From assembly GCA_021789495.1 (NCBI GenBank), contig JAJYJM010000003.1:6865-59092 (forward strand): a DNA stretch of 52,228 bases, written 5' to 3'. Position 1 is the stretch's first letter, and every line of letters begins with the position of its first letter. This document shows, piece by piece, positions 24,682 through 32,293 of the stretch. Below the pieces are notes generated by a model. That model saw only the letters and a program-made list of their open reading frames with translations. It was not told the DNA's origin and made no database searches. The stretch comes from Nitrospirota bacterium (GTDB lineage: Bacteria > Nitrospirota > JACRHJ01). A program made the position numbers and the translations under genes.

Positions 24682-25527
24682 CTAAAATTTTTTTATCACT
24701 TTAACAATTTCTTCTTCAAGCAAATAGTAGTCTTCGTAGTAATCCACGGTGAATCTATATTCTGCCTCTTTATCAGTATGAACTTTAACTTCAAGTCTTG
24801 AATGATGAGTTGAAGCCAAACTCCATATTATAGGTTCAAAAGTTATTGCGCCTTGATTATTAGGTTTATAGTTATGCTCAAATATAAAATTTCTAGTACG
24901 AGCAAAATTTTTTATAAAACCCACCTTGGAAATGAGGCTTAATTTTTCCAATAAATCTATGCATTTTTTACCATATAAATAAATACCGACTGCGTGTGTA
25001 CCTGCGATATTTGCTAAGTTTTCGTTCCCGTCGATGCCGCCCTCGACTATCTTATGAGATAACTCGTACTTTCTTTTCCTTAACTGTTCAAAGCTGTAAT
25101 AAAATAGTAAAAAATTATCATATAAATTTCTATACAGTTGCCTCTCGCTACTCCACGTGCCAGAAAATGAATCCCATTTCTTTTTCCAGTATGGCCCAAG
25201 TTCCGTGAGATTTATCTGAGGTGGAGGATTTTTTTGTTTTTTGCTCACATAGTTTTCAGTCTTTATTGTGGTATCTTTAATTAATTTTTTGACATCATCA
25301 GATATAAAAAGTGTGCTTGGCGCTTCATATATCTCTTTGGCAATATTAGTTACGATAAATTCTTCCATCAGTTTTACAGTTTCATTTGTAAAAACCGTTC
25401 GCGCACATTTTATATTAAGACATACGATTGCGGGAACATGCCGAAATCGCATCGTCTGGTTGCCCCACGGCTTATTGTATTCAATGCGGCGTTCCCATGT
25501 TTTGGAGCCGCATGATGGACACATCAT
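24682..25527 (-). CDS. YgiT-type zinc finger plus HEPN-like protein inserted in the gat operon
   Basis: The 281-residue protein is not assigned to a named family. Cysteines 3, 6, 36 and 41 with VPAIVC between resemble the MqsA/YgiT zinc finger. The central and C-terminal part is helical and ends in RNFIFEH (212-218), which fits the RNx4H signature of HEPN ribonuclease domains, preceded by a suitable long helix (IYLYGKKCIDLLEKLSL). No DNA-binding helix-turn-helix follows the zinc finger, unlike MqsA. Base composition is much more AT-rich than the gat genes on both sides. The ATG pair at 25527/25524 leaves the exact start open by one residue. A translation- or RNA-targeting toxin is possible but inferred. 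Confidence 0.7.
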   Translation of the reverse strand: MMCPSCGSKTWERRIEYNKPWGNQTMRFRHVPAIVCLNIKCARTVFTNETVKLMEEFIVTNIAKEIYEAPSTLFISDDVKKLIKDTTIKTENYVSKKQKNPPPQINLTELGPYWKKKWDSFSGTWSSERQLYRNLYDNFLLFYYSFEQLRKRKYELSHKIVEGGIDGNENLANIAGTHAVGIYLYGKKCIDLLEKLSLISKVGFIKNFARTRNFIFEHNYKPNNQGAITFEPIIWSLASTHHSRLEVKVHTDKEAEYRFTVDYYEDYYLLEEEIVKVIKKF

Positions 25528-25538
25528 AAAAACCTACT

Positions 25539-25570
25539 GTAGATTCCTCGACTTCGCTCGGAACGACATC
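25539..25570. repeat. Dispersed repeat, AGATTCCTCGACTTCGCTCG type
   Basis: A sequence of the kind that recurs in many bacterial genomes (AGATTCCTCG, CTTCGCTCGGAA, GAC) lies immediately upstream of the inserted HEPN-like gene and downstream of gatA. It marks the edge of the AT-rich insert. Only one copy was found in this window. Confidence 0.4.
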
Positions 25571-25605
25571 CGGCGCGTCGGGCGCGTCGCACCATGCATA
25601 TACCT

Positions 25606-27144
25606 CTACATGCCCGGCTTCCTCGTATGCCAGTCCGTCGCCTGCTCGTAGGCGTAGGCCGCGCGCAGAACCGTCTCTTCGCCCCAGTGCCGCCCGAGTA
25701 TCTGCATACCGACGGGCAGGTTGCTCCCCGTCATCCCGCAGGGGAGCGAAAGTCCCGGTATGCCCGCCAGGTTCACGCTTATAGTGAATATGTCGCTTAG
25801 GTACATCTGGAGCGGGTCCGCGGTCTTCTCGCCCAGTTTGAACGCGGGCGTGGGCGACGTCGGCGTGATGATTATATCGACATCCTTGAACGCGTCGTCG
25901 AAGTCCCGCTTTATAAGCGTTCTGACCTGCTGAGCTTTTTTATAATATGCTTCATAGTAGCCGGATGAAAGCGCGTAAGTCCCGAGCATTATCCTGCGCT
26001 TCACCTCCGGGCCGAAGCCCTCCGAGCGCGTCCTCTTGTACATGTCGAGCAGGTCCTCGTGCTCCTTCGCGCGGTATCCGTACTTTACGCCGTCGTAGCG
26101 CGCGAGGTTGGAGGACGCCTCCGACGTGGCGAGTATATAGTACGTGGCGACGGCATGGCCGGTATGGGGAAGAGATATTTCTTTTATTTCCGCGCCGAGG
26201 GATTGCAGCGCGTTTACCGCCTCCATTATCGCGGCAAAGACTTCCTTATCGATGCCAGGCGAAACAAAATAGCTTCTTTCTCCGAGTCTCAGAGCCTGTT
26301 TCCAGTCTTGCGGTAAATTTAGATATCCAGGGAAATATTCCCTCGGTATGCCGACGCGCAGGCCCTTAATCCCGTCTTTCAAATTTGCGGTGAAGTCCGG
26401 AAGTGCGACATCGGCGGACGTGGAGTCCAGAGGGTCGTGGCCGCCGATGACGTTCATCATTATGGCGCAGTCCTCCACGTCCTTCGTGATGGGGCCTATC
26501 TGGTCGAGCGAGGAGGCGAACGCGACCAGCCCGTAACGCGATACCCGGCCATACGTCGGCTTCAGACCCACGACGCCGCAGCAGGCCGCGGGCTGGCGGA
26601 TGGAGCCGCCGGTATCGGAGCCGAGCGCCGCCGCGCACATGTCCGCCGCAACAGCCGCCGCCGAGCCGCCGGAGGAGCCGCCGGGGATGCGGCTTAAGTC
26701 CCAGGGGTTCTTCGTCGCGCCGAACGCGGAGTTCTCCGTGGAGGAGCCCATAGCGAACTCGTCCATGTTCGTCTTGCCGAGCAGGACGTAGCCCGCGTCC
26801 ATAAGTTTTCTCGTGGCCGTGGACTCGTAAGGCGGGATAAAATTCTCAAGCATCCTCGAAGCGCAGGTGGTCTTGATGCCCTCCGTGCACATGTTGTCTT
26901 TTATCGCAAGCGGGACGCCGAGGAGCGGCGCCGGTTGACCGGCTTCGGGCTGTCCGCTTATAACCTTGTCGGCGCGCTCGGCCATTTCTATCGTCTTGTT
27001 GGGCGTAAGGGTCAGGAAGGCGTTGACCTCCGGCTCGACCTGCCCTATACGGCGGGTGTATGCGAACGCCGCGTCTTTGGCGGTTATCTCCTTTTTTATT
27101 ATCAACTCCCTGAGCGCGTGGAGCGTGAGGCTGTGAAGTTCCAA
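25606..27144 (-). CDS. gatA: Glutamyl-tRNA(Gln) amidotransferase subunit A
   Basis: The 512-residue amidase releases ammonia from glutamine and channels it to GatB. The catalytic Lys-Ser-Ser triad is in [23 protein letters not shown] and [12 protein letters not shown]. The start is TTG (GGAG upstream), giving the family-typical [12 protein letters not shown] few extra residues ([10 protein letters not shown]) just before the catalytic lysine contain one copy of the 14-bp palindrome described separately. It lies between panD and the inserted HEPN-like gene. Confidence 0.97.
   Translation of the reverse strand: MELHSLTLHALRELIIKKEITAKDAAFAYTRRIGQVEPEVNAFLTLTPNKTIEMAERADKVISGQPEAGQPAPLLGVPLAIKDNMCTEGIKTTCASRMLENFIPPYESTATRKLMDAGYVLLGKTNMDEFAMGSSTENSAFGATKNPWDLSRIPGGSSGGSAAAVAADMCAAALGSDTGGSIRQPAACCGVVGLKPTYGRVSRYGLVAFASSLDQIGPITKDVEDCAIMMNVIGGHDPLDSTSADVALPDFTANLKDGIKGLRVGIPREYFPGYLNLPQDWKQALRLGERSYFVSPGIDKEVFAAIMEAVNALQSLGAEIKEISLPHTGHAVATYYILATSEASSNLARYDGVKYGYRAKEHEDLLDMYKRTRSEGFGPEVKRRIMLGTYALSSGYYEAYYKKAQQVRTLIKRDFDDAFKDVDIIITPTSPTPAFKLGEKTADPLQMYLSDIFTISVNLAGIPGLSLPCGMTGSNLPVGMQILGRHWGEETVLRAAYAYEQATDWHTRKPGM
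26930..26943. repeat. 14-bp palindrome GCCGGT-TG-ACCGGC (copy 1, in gatA)
   Basis: One of five copies of GCCGGTNKACCGGC in the window. It lies in coding sequence and encodes part of AGQPA on the minus strand. It is followed by CTTCGGG, as is copy 5. Confidence 0.65.
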
Positions 27145-27160
27145 CGTATTTTTCTCCGGA

Positions 27161-27511
27161 TTATTTCTCGACGGCGTTCTTTCCGTCCACCTTTACTATT
27201 GTCGGCTTGAACGTCCTCATCTCTTCTTCCGTAAAACCCTCGTAGCAGAATATTATAACCTTGTCGCCCACAGCGCCTTTGCGGGCCGTGGGGCCGTTTA
27301 GGCATACCGTGCCGGAGCCGCGCTTGCCGGGGATTACGTATGTCGTGAAGCGCTCGCCGTTATTCAAGTTGGACACGCTTACCTGCTCGTACGGGACCAT
27401 CTTCGCGGCAATCATAAGGTCTAAGTCGAGCGTCAGGCTTCCCTCGTATTCGAGGTTGGAGTCGGTAACGGTGGCGCGGTGTATCTTGGAACGGAGCATG
27501 ATTCGGAACAA
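27161..27511 (-). CDS. panD: Aspartate 1-decarboxylase
   Basis: The 116-residue pyruvoyl enzyme makes beta-alanine for pantothenate and CoA. The proenzyme cleaves itself between Gly24 and Ser25 in [29 protein letters not shown] and [12 protein letters not shown] are conserved. The start is TTG at 27511, eight bases after GGAGG, matching the family N-terminus better than the ATG four codons later. It sits between gatC and gatA. Confidence 0.96.
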   Translation of the reverse strand: MFRIMLRSKIHRATVTDSNLEYEGSLTLDLDLMIAAKMVPYEQVSVSNLNNGERFTTYVIPGKRGSGTVCLNGPTARKGAVGDKVIIFCYEGFTEEEMRTFKPTIVKVDGKNAVEK

Positions 27512-27524
27512 ATTTAAACCTCCC

Positions 27525-27812
27525 CTACTCGATTATCTTCGGCACACTGTAAAAATCCCCCGCGCGGTCCGGGGCGTTTGAAAGCGCTTCGCCCGGAGAA
27601 AGCGACCGGCCGACCGAGTCCGGCCTCATCACGTTCTTTATCGGCAGAACGTGCGATGTCGGCTCAACTCCCGTCGTATCCAGTTCGTTTAACTTGTCCA
27701 CGTAAGAGAGTATGGAGTCGAGCTGCCGGGTGAAGATTTCCGTCTCCTCGCCTGAGAAAGACAGCCTTGAGAGGTTTGCGACATGTTCCACTTCGTTTAC
27801 GGTTATTTTCAT
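27525..27812 (-). CDS. gatC: Glutamyl-tRNA(Gln) amidotransferase subunit C
   Basis: The 95-residue small subunit wraps around and stabilises GatA. VEHVANLSRLSFSGEE, LDSILSYVDKLNELDT and MRPDSV match the family. The ATG at 27812 with GGAGGT upstream is chosen; a longer frame from 27884 reads through a palindromic repeat. It leads the gat unit, with a promoter about 65-90 bases upstream. Confidence 0.93.
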   Translation of the reverse strand: MKITVNEVEHVANLSRLSFSGEETEIFTRQLDSILSYVDKLNELDTTGVEPTSHVLPIKNVMRPDSVGRSLSPGEALSNAPDRAGDFYSVPKIIE

Positions 27813-27817
27813 GATTA

Positions 27818-27860
27818 CCTCCCCTCTCCCCGGCCCTCTCCCGCAGAGGGGCGAGGGAGT
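27818..27860. repeat. CCCTCTCCC-type palindromic element in the gatC leader
   Basis: CCCTC-rich arms pair with GAGGG-rich arms, and the part nearest gatC supplies the GGAGGT ribosome site. It belongs to the family seen in murQ and upstream of gltX. It would form a hairpin in the 5' leader of the gat mRNA. Confidence 0.6.
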
Positions 27861-27874
27861 ATGCGTAAATATAA

Positions 27875-27903
27875 AAAATATCATACTATACGCGGAGTTT
27901 CAA
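27875..27903 (-). promoter_or_regulatory. Putative sigma70 promoter of the gat operon
   Basis: TTGAAA (27903-27898) and TATTTT (27880-27875) are 17 bases apart. The transcript would begin near 27868 and include the palindromic element before gatC. Confidence 0.5.
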
Positions 27904-27977
27904 GGCATATTATGATATAATCCTTAAAAGGGCGGGAGACGAGGCCCGGCAGGCGAACAGGCTGTCGTTCCAGGTAC

Positions 27978-28001
27978 TTCGGCTGCGCTCAGGGCAGGCT
28001 C
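27978..28001. repeat. Dispersed repeat copy, TTCGGCTRCGCTCAGGGCAG type
   Basis: Second copy of the 24-base sequence at 3551-3574, one mismatch, in the 210-bp divergent region between gatC and trxB. Confidence 0.6.
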
Positions 28002-28034
28002 CGCCGGGGAATCCGCTTTCCCCCGTTTTTGACC

Positions 28035-28063
28035 TTGAAACCGGCGGTTATTAAAGATAAAAT
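28035..28063 (+). promoter_or_regulatory. Sigma70 promoter of trxB
   Basis: TTGAAA (28035-28040) and TAAAAT (28058-28063) are separated by 17 bases, both one mismatch from consensus. The trxB ATG lies 32 bases downstream with GGAGG in between. Confidence 0.65.
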
Positions 28064-28094
28064 GCTCCCTTAAAAAACAGGGAGGAAGAGCCAT

Positions 28095-29000
28095 ATGTAC
28101 GATTTGATAATCATAGGCGGAGGGCCGGGAGGGCTTACGGCTGGAATCTACGCGCAAAGGGCGAATTTGAAGACCGTGCTGCTGGAGAAAATGGGAGTCG
28201 GCGGGCAGATATGCATGTCCGACGTGATAGAGAACTACCCCGGTTTCAAGAGCATAAACGGCATCGAGCTTATGAAACTCTTCGAGGAGCAGGCGAGGGC
28301 CCTGGAGCTTGAGATAAAATTCGCCGAGGTGACGGGCGTGCTCGACAAGGGGACGCACAGGGAGGTAATAACCTCCGACGGCATCCTGTCCGCGAAGACC
28401 GTGATAGTGTCTACGGGCGCAAGGCCCAAGCGTCTGGGCGTGCCCGGAGAGGCGGAGTTTATCGGGCGGGGGGTATCGTTCTGTGCGACGTGCGACGGGT
28501 TTTTCTTCAAGGGGCGCGAGGTAGCGGTAATAGGCGGCGGAGACGCCGCGCTGAAGGAGGGGCTGTTCCTCTCGAAGATTGTAAAAAAAGTCCACCTGGT
28601 GCATCGCCGAGACGCCTTCAGGGCCGAAAAGATTACCCAGGACAAGGCGTTTTCCCAGGCGAACATGGAACTGCGCCTAAACAGGGTCGTGGAAAGAATA
28701 AAAGGGGACGCCATGGGAGTCCAGGGCATTGTGCTCAAGGATACGGTTACGGGCGAAAAGGAAGAGCTGAACGTGGACGGTATTTTCGTATTCGTCGGCA
28801 TCAGCCCGAACACGGCATTTGTAGACGTGAAAAAGGACGATTACGGCTTCATTGTAACGGATAAGCTTCTGATGACCTCGGTCTTGGGAATATTCGCCGT
28901 GGGAGACTGCCGCGACACGCCTCTCAGGCAGGTGGCGACGGCGGTGGGCGACGGCGCGCTGGCGGCGTTCGAGGCGCACAGGTTTGTCGAGTCGGCGTAG
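28095..29000 (+). CDS. trxB: Thioredoxin reductase
   Basis: The 301-residue flavoprotein transfers electrons from NADPH through FAD to thioredoxin. IIGGGPGGLTAGIYA binds FAD, CATC is the redox-active pair, VIGGGDAALKEG with HRRDAFR is the NADPH site, and GIFAVGDCRDTPLRQVATAVGDGA closes the FAD domain. Size and order are standard for the low-molecular-weight enzyme. It opens a plus-strand unit with the cyclase and mla genes and stands divergent to gatC. Confidence 0.95.
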   Translation: MYDLIIIGGGPGGLTAGIYAQRANLKTVLLEKMGVGGQICMSDVIENYPGFKSINGIELMKLFEEQARALELEIKFAEVTGVLDKGTHREVITSDGILSAKTVIVSTGARPKRLGVPGEAEFIGRGVSFCATCDGFFFKGREVAVIGGGDAALKEGLFLSKIVKKVHLVHRRDAFRAEKITQDKAFSQANMELRLNRVVERIKGDAMGVQGIVLKDTVTGEKEELNVDGIFVFVGISPNTAFVDVKKDDYGFIVTDKLLMTSVLGIFAVGDCRDTPLRQVATAVGDGALAAFEAHRFVESA

Positions 29001-29002
29001 GT

Positions 29003-29638
29003 ATGCGTAAAATATTCGACATATCGATGGGCATAAAAAACGGGATGCTGACCTATCCCGGAGACCCCGGCGTCGAGATAACGCGCGAGAAAATAATAGG
29101 GGCCGGTAGACCGGCGTCAGTCGCAAACATCTCGGCATACTGCATGGGCTCGCATACCGGGACTCACATCGACCCGCCGTTTCATTTCTTCCCGGACGGC
29201 AAAACGGCCGACCTCCTGCCGCTCGACGCCCTGATAGGCCACGCAAGGGTAATCGAGGCGCAGAGCGACGAAATAGACGGGAACTTCCTTTCAGGCGCGG
29301 GCGTCGAGGGGGCGGTTCGCGTGCTCTTTAAGACCGGGAACTCAAGGTTCTGCGAGGAGCCTGATTTTCACAACGATTTCGCACATCTTACGCCGGACGG
29401 GGCGGAATTTCTGAAGGAGCAGGGCGTAAAACTCGTCGGTATAGATTATCTTTCCATAGAGAAGTTCCACAGCGAAGACCACGCCGTGCACAGGCTTTTC
29501 CTGGGCAGCGGCATAGTCATAGTCGAAGGGCTGAATCTCTCGGACGTGGAGCCGGGAGACTACACCCTCGCGTGCCTTCCGCTCAAGGTCATCGGCGGGG
29601 ACGGCGCCCCCGCGCGCGCCGTCCTGATAAAGGAGTAG
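29003..29638 (+). CDS. Cyclase/kynurenine formamidase-family metal hydrolase
   Basis: The 211-residue protein carries the family motif HTGTHIDPPFHF (residues about 51-62), which binds two metals, plus GIDYLSIEK and GSGIVIVEGLNLSDVEPGDY. Family members hydrolyse formylkynurenine, isatin or related amides, but without other tryptophan catabolism genes the substrate stays open. It begins two bases after trxB. It carries one copy of the 14-bp palindrome (29102-29115). Confidence 0.85.
   Translation: MRKIFDISMGIKNGMLTYPGDPGVEITREKIIGAGRPASVANISAYCMGSHTGTHIDPPFHFFPDGKTADLLPLDALIGHARVIEAQSDEIDGNFLSGAGVEGAVRVLFKTGNSRFCEEPDFHNDFAHLTPDGAEFLKEQGVKLVGIDYLSIEKFHSEDHAVHRLFLGSGIVIVEGLNLSDVEPGDYTLACLPLKVIGGDGAPARAVLIKE
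29102..29115. repeat. 14-bp palindrome GCCGGT-AG-ACCGGC (copy 2, in cyclase gene)
   Basis: Encodes AGRPA in frame on the plus strand. Copy 3, in an unrelated gene, encodes the same five residues. Confidence 0.65.
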
Positions 29639-29642
29639 TTTT

Positions 29643-30443
29643 ATGCCGCTGCCTTTCGACCTGCCTGAAAATCCCGCCGATTTTATAGAAGGCCGGGCGA
29701 AGAGCTTGGTGTTCAGGGTGCAGGATTTCTACGGCCTTTCGCTGAAGGCCGTGTCGGGTATTTTTAAAAGGCCGCGCTACATAGGCGAGATACTCTTCCA
29801 GATGGACGGGATAGGCGTCGGCTCGATTCCCATTATACTCCTGACCGGGCTTTTTACGGGTATGGTGCTCTCTCTCCAGAGCGCAATACAGCTTTCGATA
29901 TTCGGCGCGACGATATACATAGGAAAGCTCGTGGCGCTCTCCATGGTCCGGGAGCTTGGGCCGGTGCTTTCCTCGCTGATGGTCGCGGGGAGGGTGGGTT
30001 CCGGCATAGCGGCGGAGATAGGCTCGATGGTGGATACCGAGCAGATAGACGCGATGCGCGTCGAAGGCTCCGACCCGGTAAAGAAGCTCGTCGTGCCGAG
30101 GCTTGTGGCGTGTATGCTGATGCTCCCGCTCCTTACGATAATCTCGGACTCCATCGGCATGGCGGGAGGGTTTTTCATCGCCGTAAGCCAGTTCAATATC
30201 GATCCGATGTTCTACTGGCGGTCGTCGTTCGACATACTGTCCCTGCACGACATAACACTGGGCCTGGTAAAGCCGATTTTTTTCGGCTTCATAATAGCGA
30301 TGACAGGTAGCTACCAAGGCCTCCGGACGCACGGCGGCACGATGGGCGTCGGCAGGAGCACCACCCGGAGCGTGGTATACTCTTCCATCTCGATACTGGT
30401 GGTGGATTTCTTTCTGACGAAGGTATTCGTGTATCTGTTCTGA
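29643..30443 (+). CDS. mlaE: Mla-type ABC transporter permease
   Basis: The 266-residue inner-membrane protein of the MlaE family has five or so hydrophobic segments. Conserved are GLFTGMVLSLQ, SMVRELGPVLSSLMVAGRVGSGIAAEIGSM and TEQIDAMRVEGSDPV. It forms the membrane core of a phospholipid transporter between inner and outer membranes, with mlaF and mlaD directly downstream. It supports a two-membrane envelope. Confidence 0.94.
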   Translation: MPLPFDLPENPADFIEGRAKSLVFRVQDFYGLSLKAVSGIFKRPRYIGEILFQMDGIGVGSIPIILLTGLFTGMVLSLQSAIQLSIFGATIYIGKLVALSMVRELGPVLSSLMVAGRVGSGIAAEIGSMVDTEQIDAMRVEGSDPVKKLVVPRLVACMLMLPLLTIISDSIGMAGGFFIAVSQFNIDPMFYWRSSFDILSLHDITLGLVKPIFFGFIIAMTGSYQGLRTHGGTMGVGRSTTRSVVYSSISILVVDFFLTKVFVYLF

Positions 30444-30454
30444 CAAAAAGAAAA

Positions 30455-31219
30455 ATGATCCGTCTTGAGAACATATACTTAAGCCTCGGCGGCGCCGGGA
30501 TACTTAAAAACGTGGGTTTTCACATACGGCGCGGGGAGACGGGCGTTATCCTTGGCGCGTCCGGCTCCGGGAAGACGACTGCGCTCAGGCTCATACTCGG
30601 CCTCCTTAAGCCGGATTCCGGGCGCGTATTCGTGGACGGGGAAGATATTACAAACTTCCCGGAGGAAGAGCTCCTTAGGGTGCGCGCCGGGATGGGCATG
30701 GTCTTCCAGGCGGGGGCGCTTTTCGATTCCATGACCGTCGGCGAGAACACGGCGTACAGACTTATGGAAAAAGGCGGCCACTCTCCGGCTGAGATAGAAG
30801 AGCGCGTGCGCAGAAGCCTCCGTTTCGTGGGGCTGGAGGACTCCATAGACCAGATGCCCGCGGAACTTTCCGGCGGGATGAAAAAGCGCGTCGCCATCGC
30901 CCGAGGCATTGTCGCCTCTCCCGCCATAATGCTTTACGACGAGCCGACGGCGGGGCTCGACCCGCTTAATTCCCATAACATCACTAACCTGATAAAGCGG
31001 CTGAAAGAGGAACAGGGCGTCACGTCCGTCGTGGTCACGCACGACATCCCGCTCGCGTTCGAGGTTGCGGATTACATGGCCTTCCTGCACGAGGGCGAAG
31101 TTTGCTACGTCGGCGGAACGGATGGTATCCTGAAGACCGACATGGAGTGCGTGAGGGAGTTCATAGACCATTCGGGCCGCGCGGACCTCGCGTGCGGCGA
31201 ACGAAGGAGTTCAATATGA
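30455..31219 (+). CDS. mlaF: Mla-type ABC transporter ATP-binding protein
   Basis: The 254-residue ATPase has Walker A GASGSGKTT, signature LSGGMKKR and Walker B IMLYDEPTAGLDP, followed by switch His in VVTHD. GMVFQAGALFDSMTV is typical of the MlaF subgroup. It powers the permease encoded immediately upstream. No good ribosome site is seen before its ATG, suggesting coupling. Its stop overlaps the mlaD start. Confidence 0.95.
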   Translation: MIRLENIYLSLGGAGILKNVGFHIRRGETGVILGASGSGKTTALRLILGLLKPDSGRVFVDGEDITNFPEEELLRVRAGMGMVFQAGALFDSMTVGENTAYRLMEKGGHSPAEIEERVRRSLRFVGLEDSIDQMPAELSGGMKKRVAIARGIVASPAIMLYDEPTAGLDPLNSHNITNLIKRLKEEQGVTSVVVTHDIPLAFEVADYMAFLHEGEVCYVGGTDGILKTDMECVREFIDHSGRADLACGERRSSI

Positions 31220-32292
31220 AGAGCAGCAGAAGCATGTCCTGGTCGGAACTGAAGACGGGGATAATCATCATAACAGCGTTCATCCTCCTCGCGGTCGGTA
31301 TACTCCAGGTGGGCGGCAGGACGTCGTTATTCACGAGGCACTATACGCTCTACGTGCGGATGGACAACTCGTACGGGCTTAAGATAGGGAGCATCGTCAG
31401 GCTTGCGGGCATAGAGGCGGGCAACGTGCAGGACATTGAACTGCCGGCAAATCCAAGCGACAGGGATCTGGTCGTAAAACTCAGCATACGGAAGAAATAC
31501 ATGGACAGGATACGGCAGGACTCCTTCGTTACGATACGCACCATCGGTCTTTTGGGCGACAAATACATGGATATATCCATCGGCAGCCCGCAATACGCCG
31601 TCCTGCCGCCCGGCTCCGTGCTCAGGAACGTCCAGCAGAGCCAGTTGTCTTCCGTAGTGGCCGGCGCGGCCTCCGGACTTGAGAGCATAAACGCCGTCCT
31701 GGGCCAGCTCAGGCAGATGCTGGGCGAGGTAAACAACGGCAAGGGCACGTTCGGGCTGATGCTCAAGGACCCAAGGCTCTACGAACGGCTGGCCTCGGCC
31801 TCGGAGAGCCTCCGGAACCTGACGCAGCGCGCCGGGAAAGGCAAGGGAAGCCTGGGCCGGCTCGTGAACAACCCGAAGCTCTACAATAACCTTGTTGACG
31901 TGTCGGAGAAGACTAAGGAGCTTGTGGACAATCTCGATACCGGGAGTCTTGCGAGGCTTTCAAAAGACGAATCGTTCTATAAGAACCTGCGCGACGTGTC
32001 TTTAAATCTGAAGGACGTCTCGGAAGAAACCAGGGCGCTCGTGAATAACCTGAATAGCGGCAGCATCTCCCGTATTTCCTCGGACAAGGAGCTTTACGAC
32101 CGCGTGGAGCGCGTCTCGGAGAGGCTCGATTCCATAATAGCGAAGGTGCAGAGCGGCCAGGGAAGCGCAGGTAAAATACTCACCGACGACAGGCTCTACA
32201 ACAACGCGAACAAGTTCTTTACGGACGCGGACGCGCTGGTGCTGGACTTCAAGAAGCACCCGGGGAGGTATATAAAGCTGTCGATATTTTAA
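31216..32292 (+). CDS. mlaD: MCE-domain periplasmic substrate-binding protein
   Basis: The 358-residue protein starts at the ATG overlapping the mlaF stop (ATGA). One N-terminal helix (GIIIITAFILLAVGILQVGG) anchors it, and residues about 38-125 form the MCE domain (YTLYVRMDNSYGLKIGSIVRLAGIEAGNV). The long C-terminal part (about 140-358) holds helical repeats of the type GSLGRLVNNPKLYNNL and GSISRISSDKELYDRV, about 50 residues each. It is longer than E. coli MlaD, so it may make a longer periplasmic channel. MlaB and MlaC are not next to it. Confidence 0.92.
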   Translation: MKSSRSMSWSELKTGIIIITAFILLAVGILQVGGRTSLFTRHYTLYVRMDNSYGLKIGSIVRLAGIEAGNVQDIELPANPSDRDLVVKLSIRKKYMDRIRQDSFVTIRTIGLLGDKYMDISIGSPQYAVLPPGSVLRNVQQSQLSSVVAGAASGLESINAVLGQLRQMLGEVNNGKGTFGLMLKDPRLYERLASASESLRNLTQRAGKGKGSLGRLVNNPKLYNNLVDVSEKTKELVDNLDTGSLARLSKDESFYKNLRDVSLNLKDVSEETRALVNNLNSGSISRISSDKELYDRVERVSERLDSIIAKVQSGQGSAGKILTDDRLYNNANKFFTDADALVLDFKKHPGRYIKLSIF

Positions 32293-32293
32293 C

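Noticed and set aside
24682..25527. MqsA-type antitoxin of a toxin-antitoxin pair
   Set aside because: Zinc finger fits, but no helix-turn-helix follows and no small MqsR-like gene is adjacent.
27913..27921. Extended -10 promoter TGATATAAT on the plus strand upstream of trxB
   Set aside because: It is over 170 bases from trxB, while a better-placed promoter lies at 28035-28063; may still be active but not called.
28065..28084. Hairpin CTCCCT/AGGGAG hiding the trxB ribosome site
   Set aside because: The predicted transcript starts at or after the left arm, so the stem would not form completely in the mRNA.
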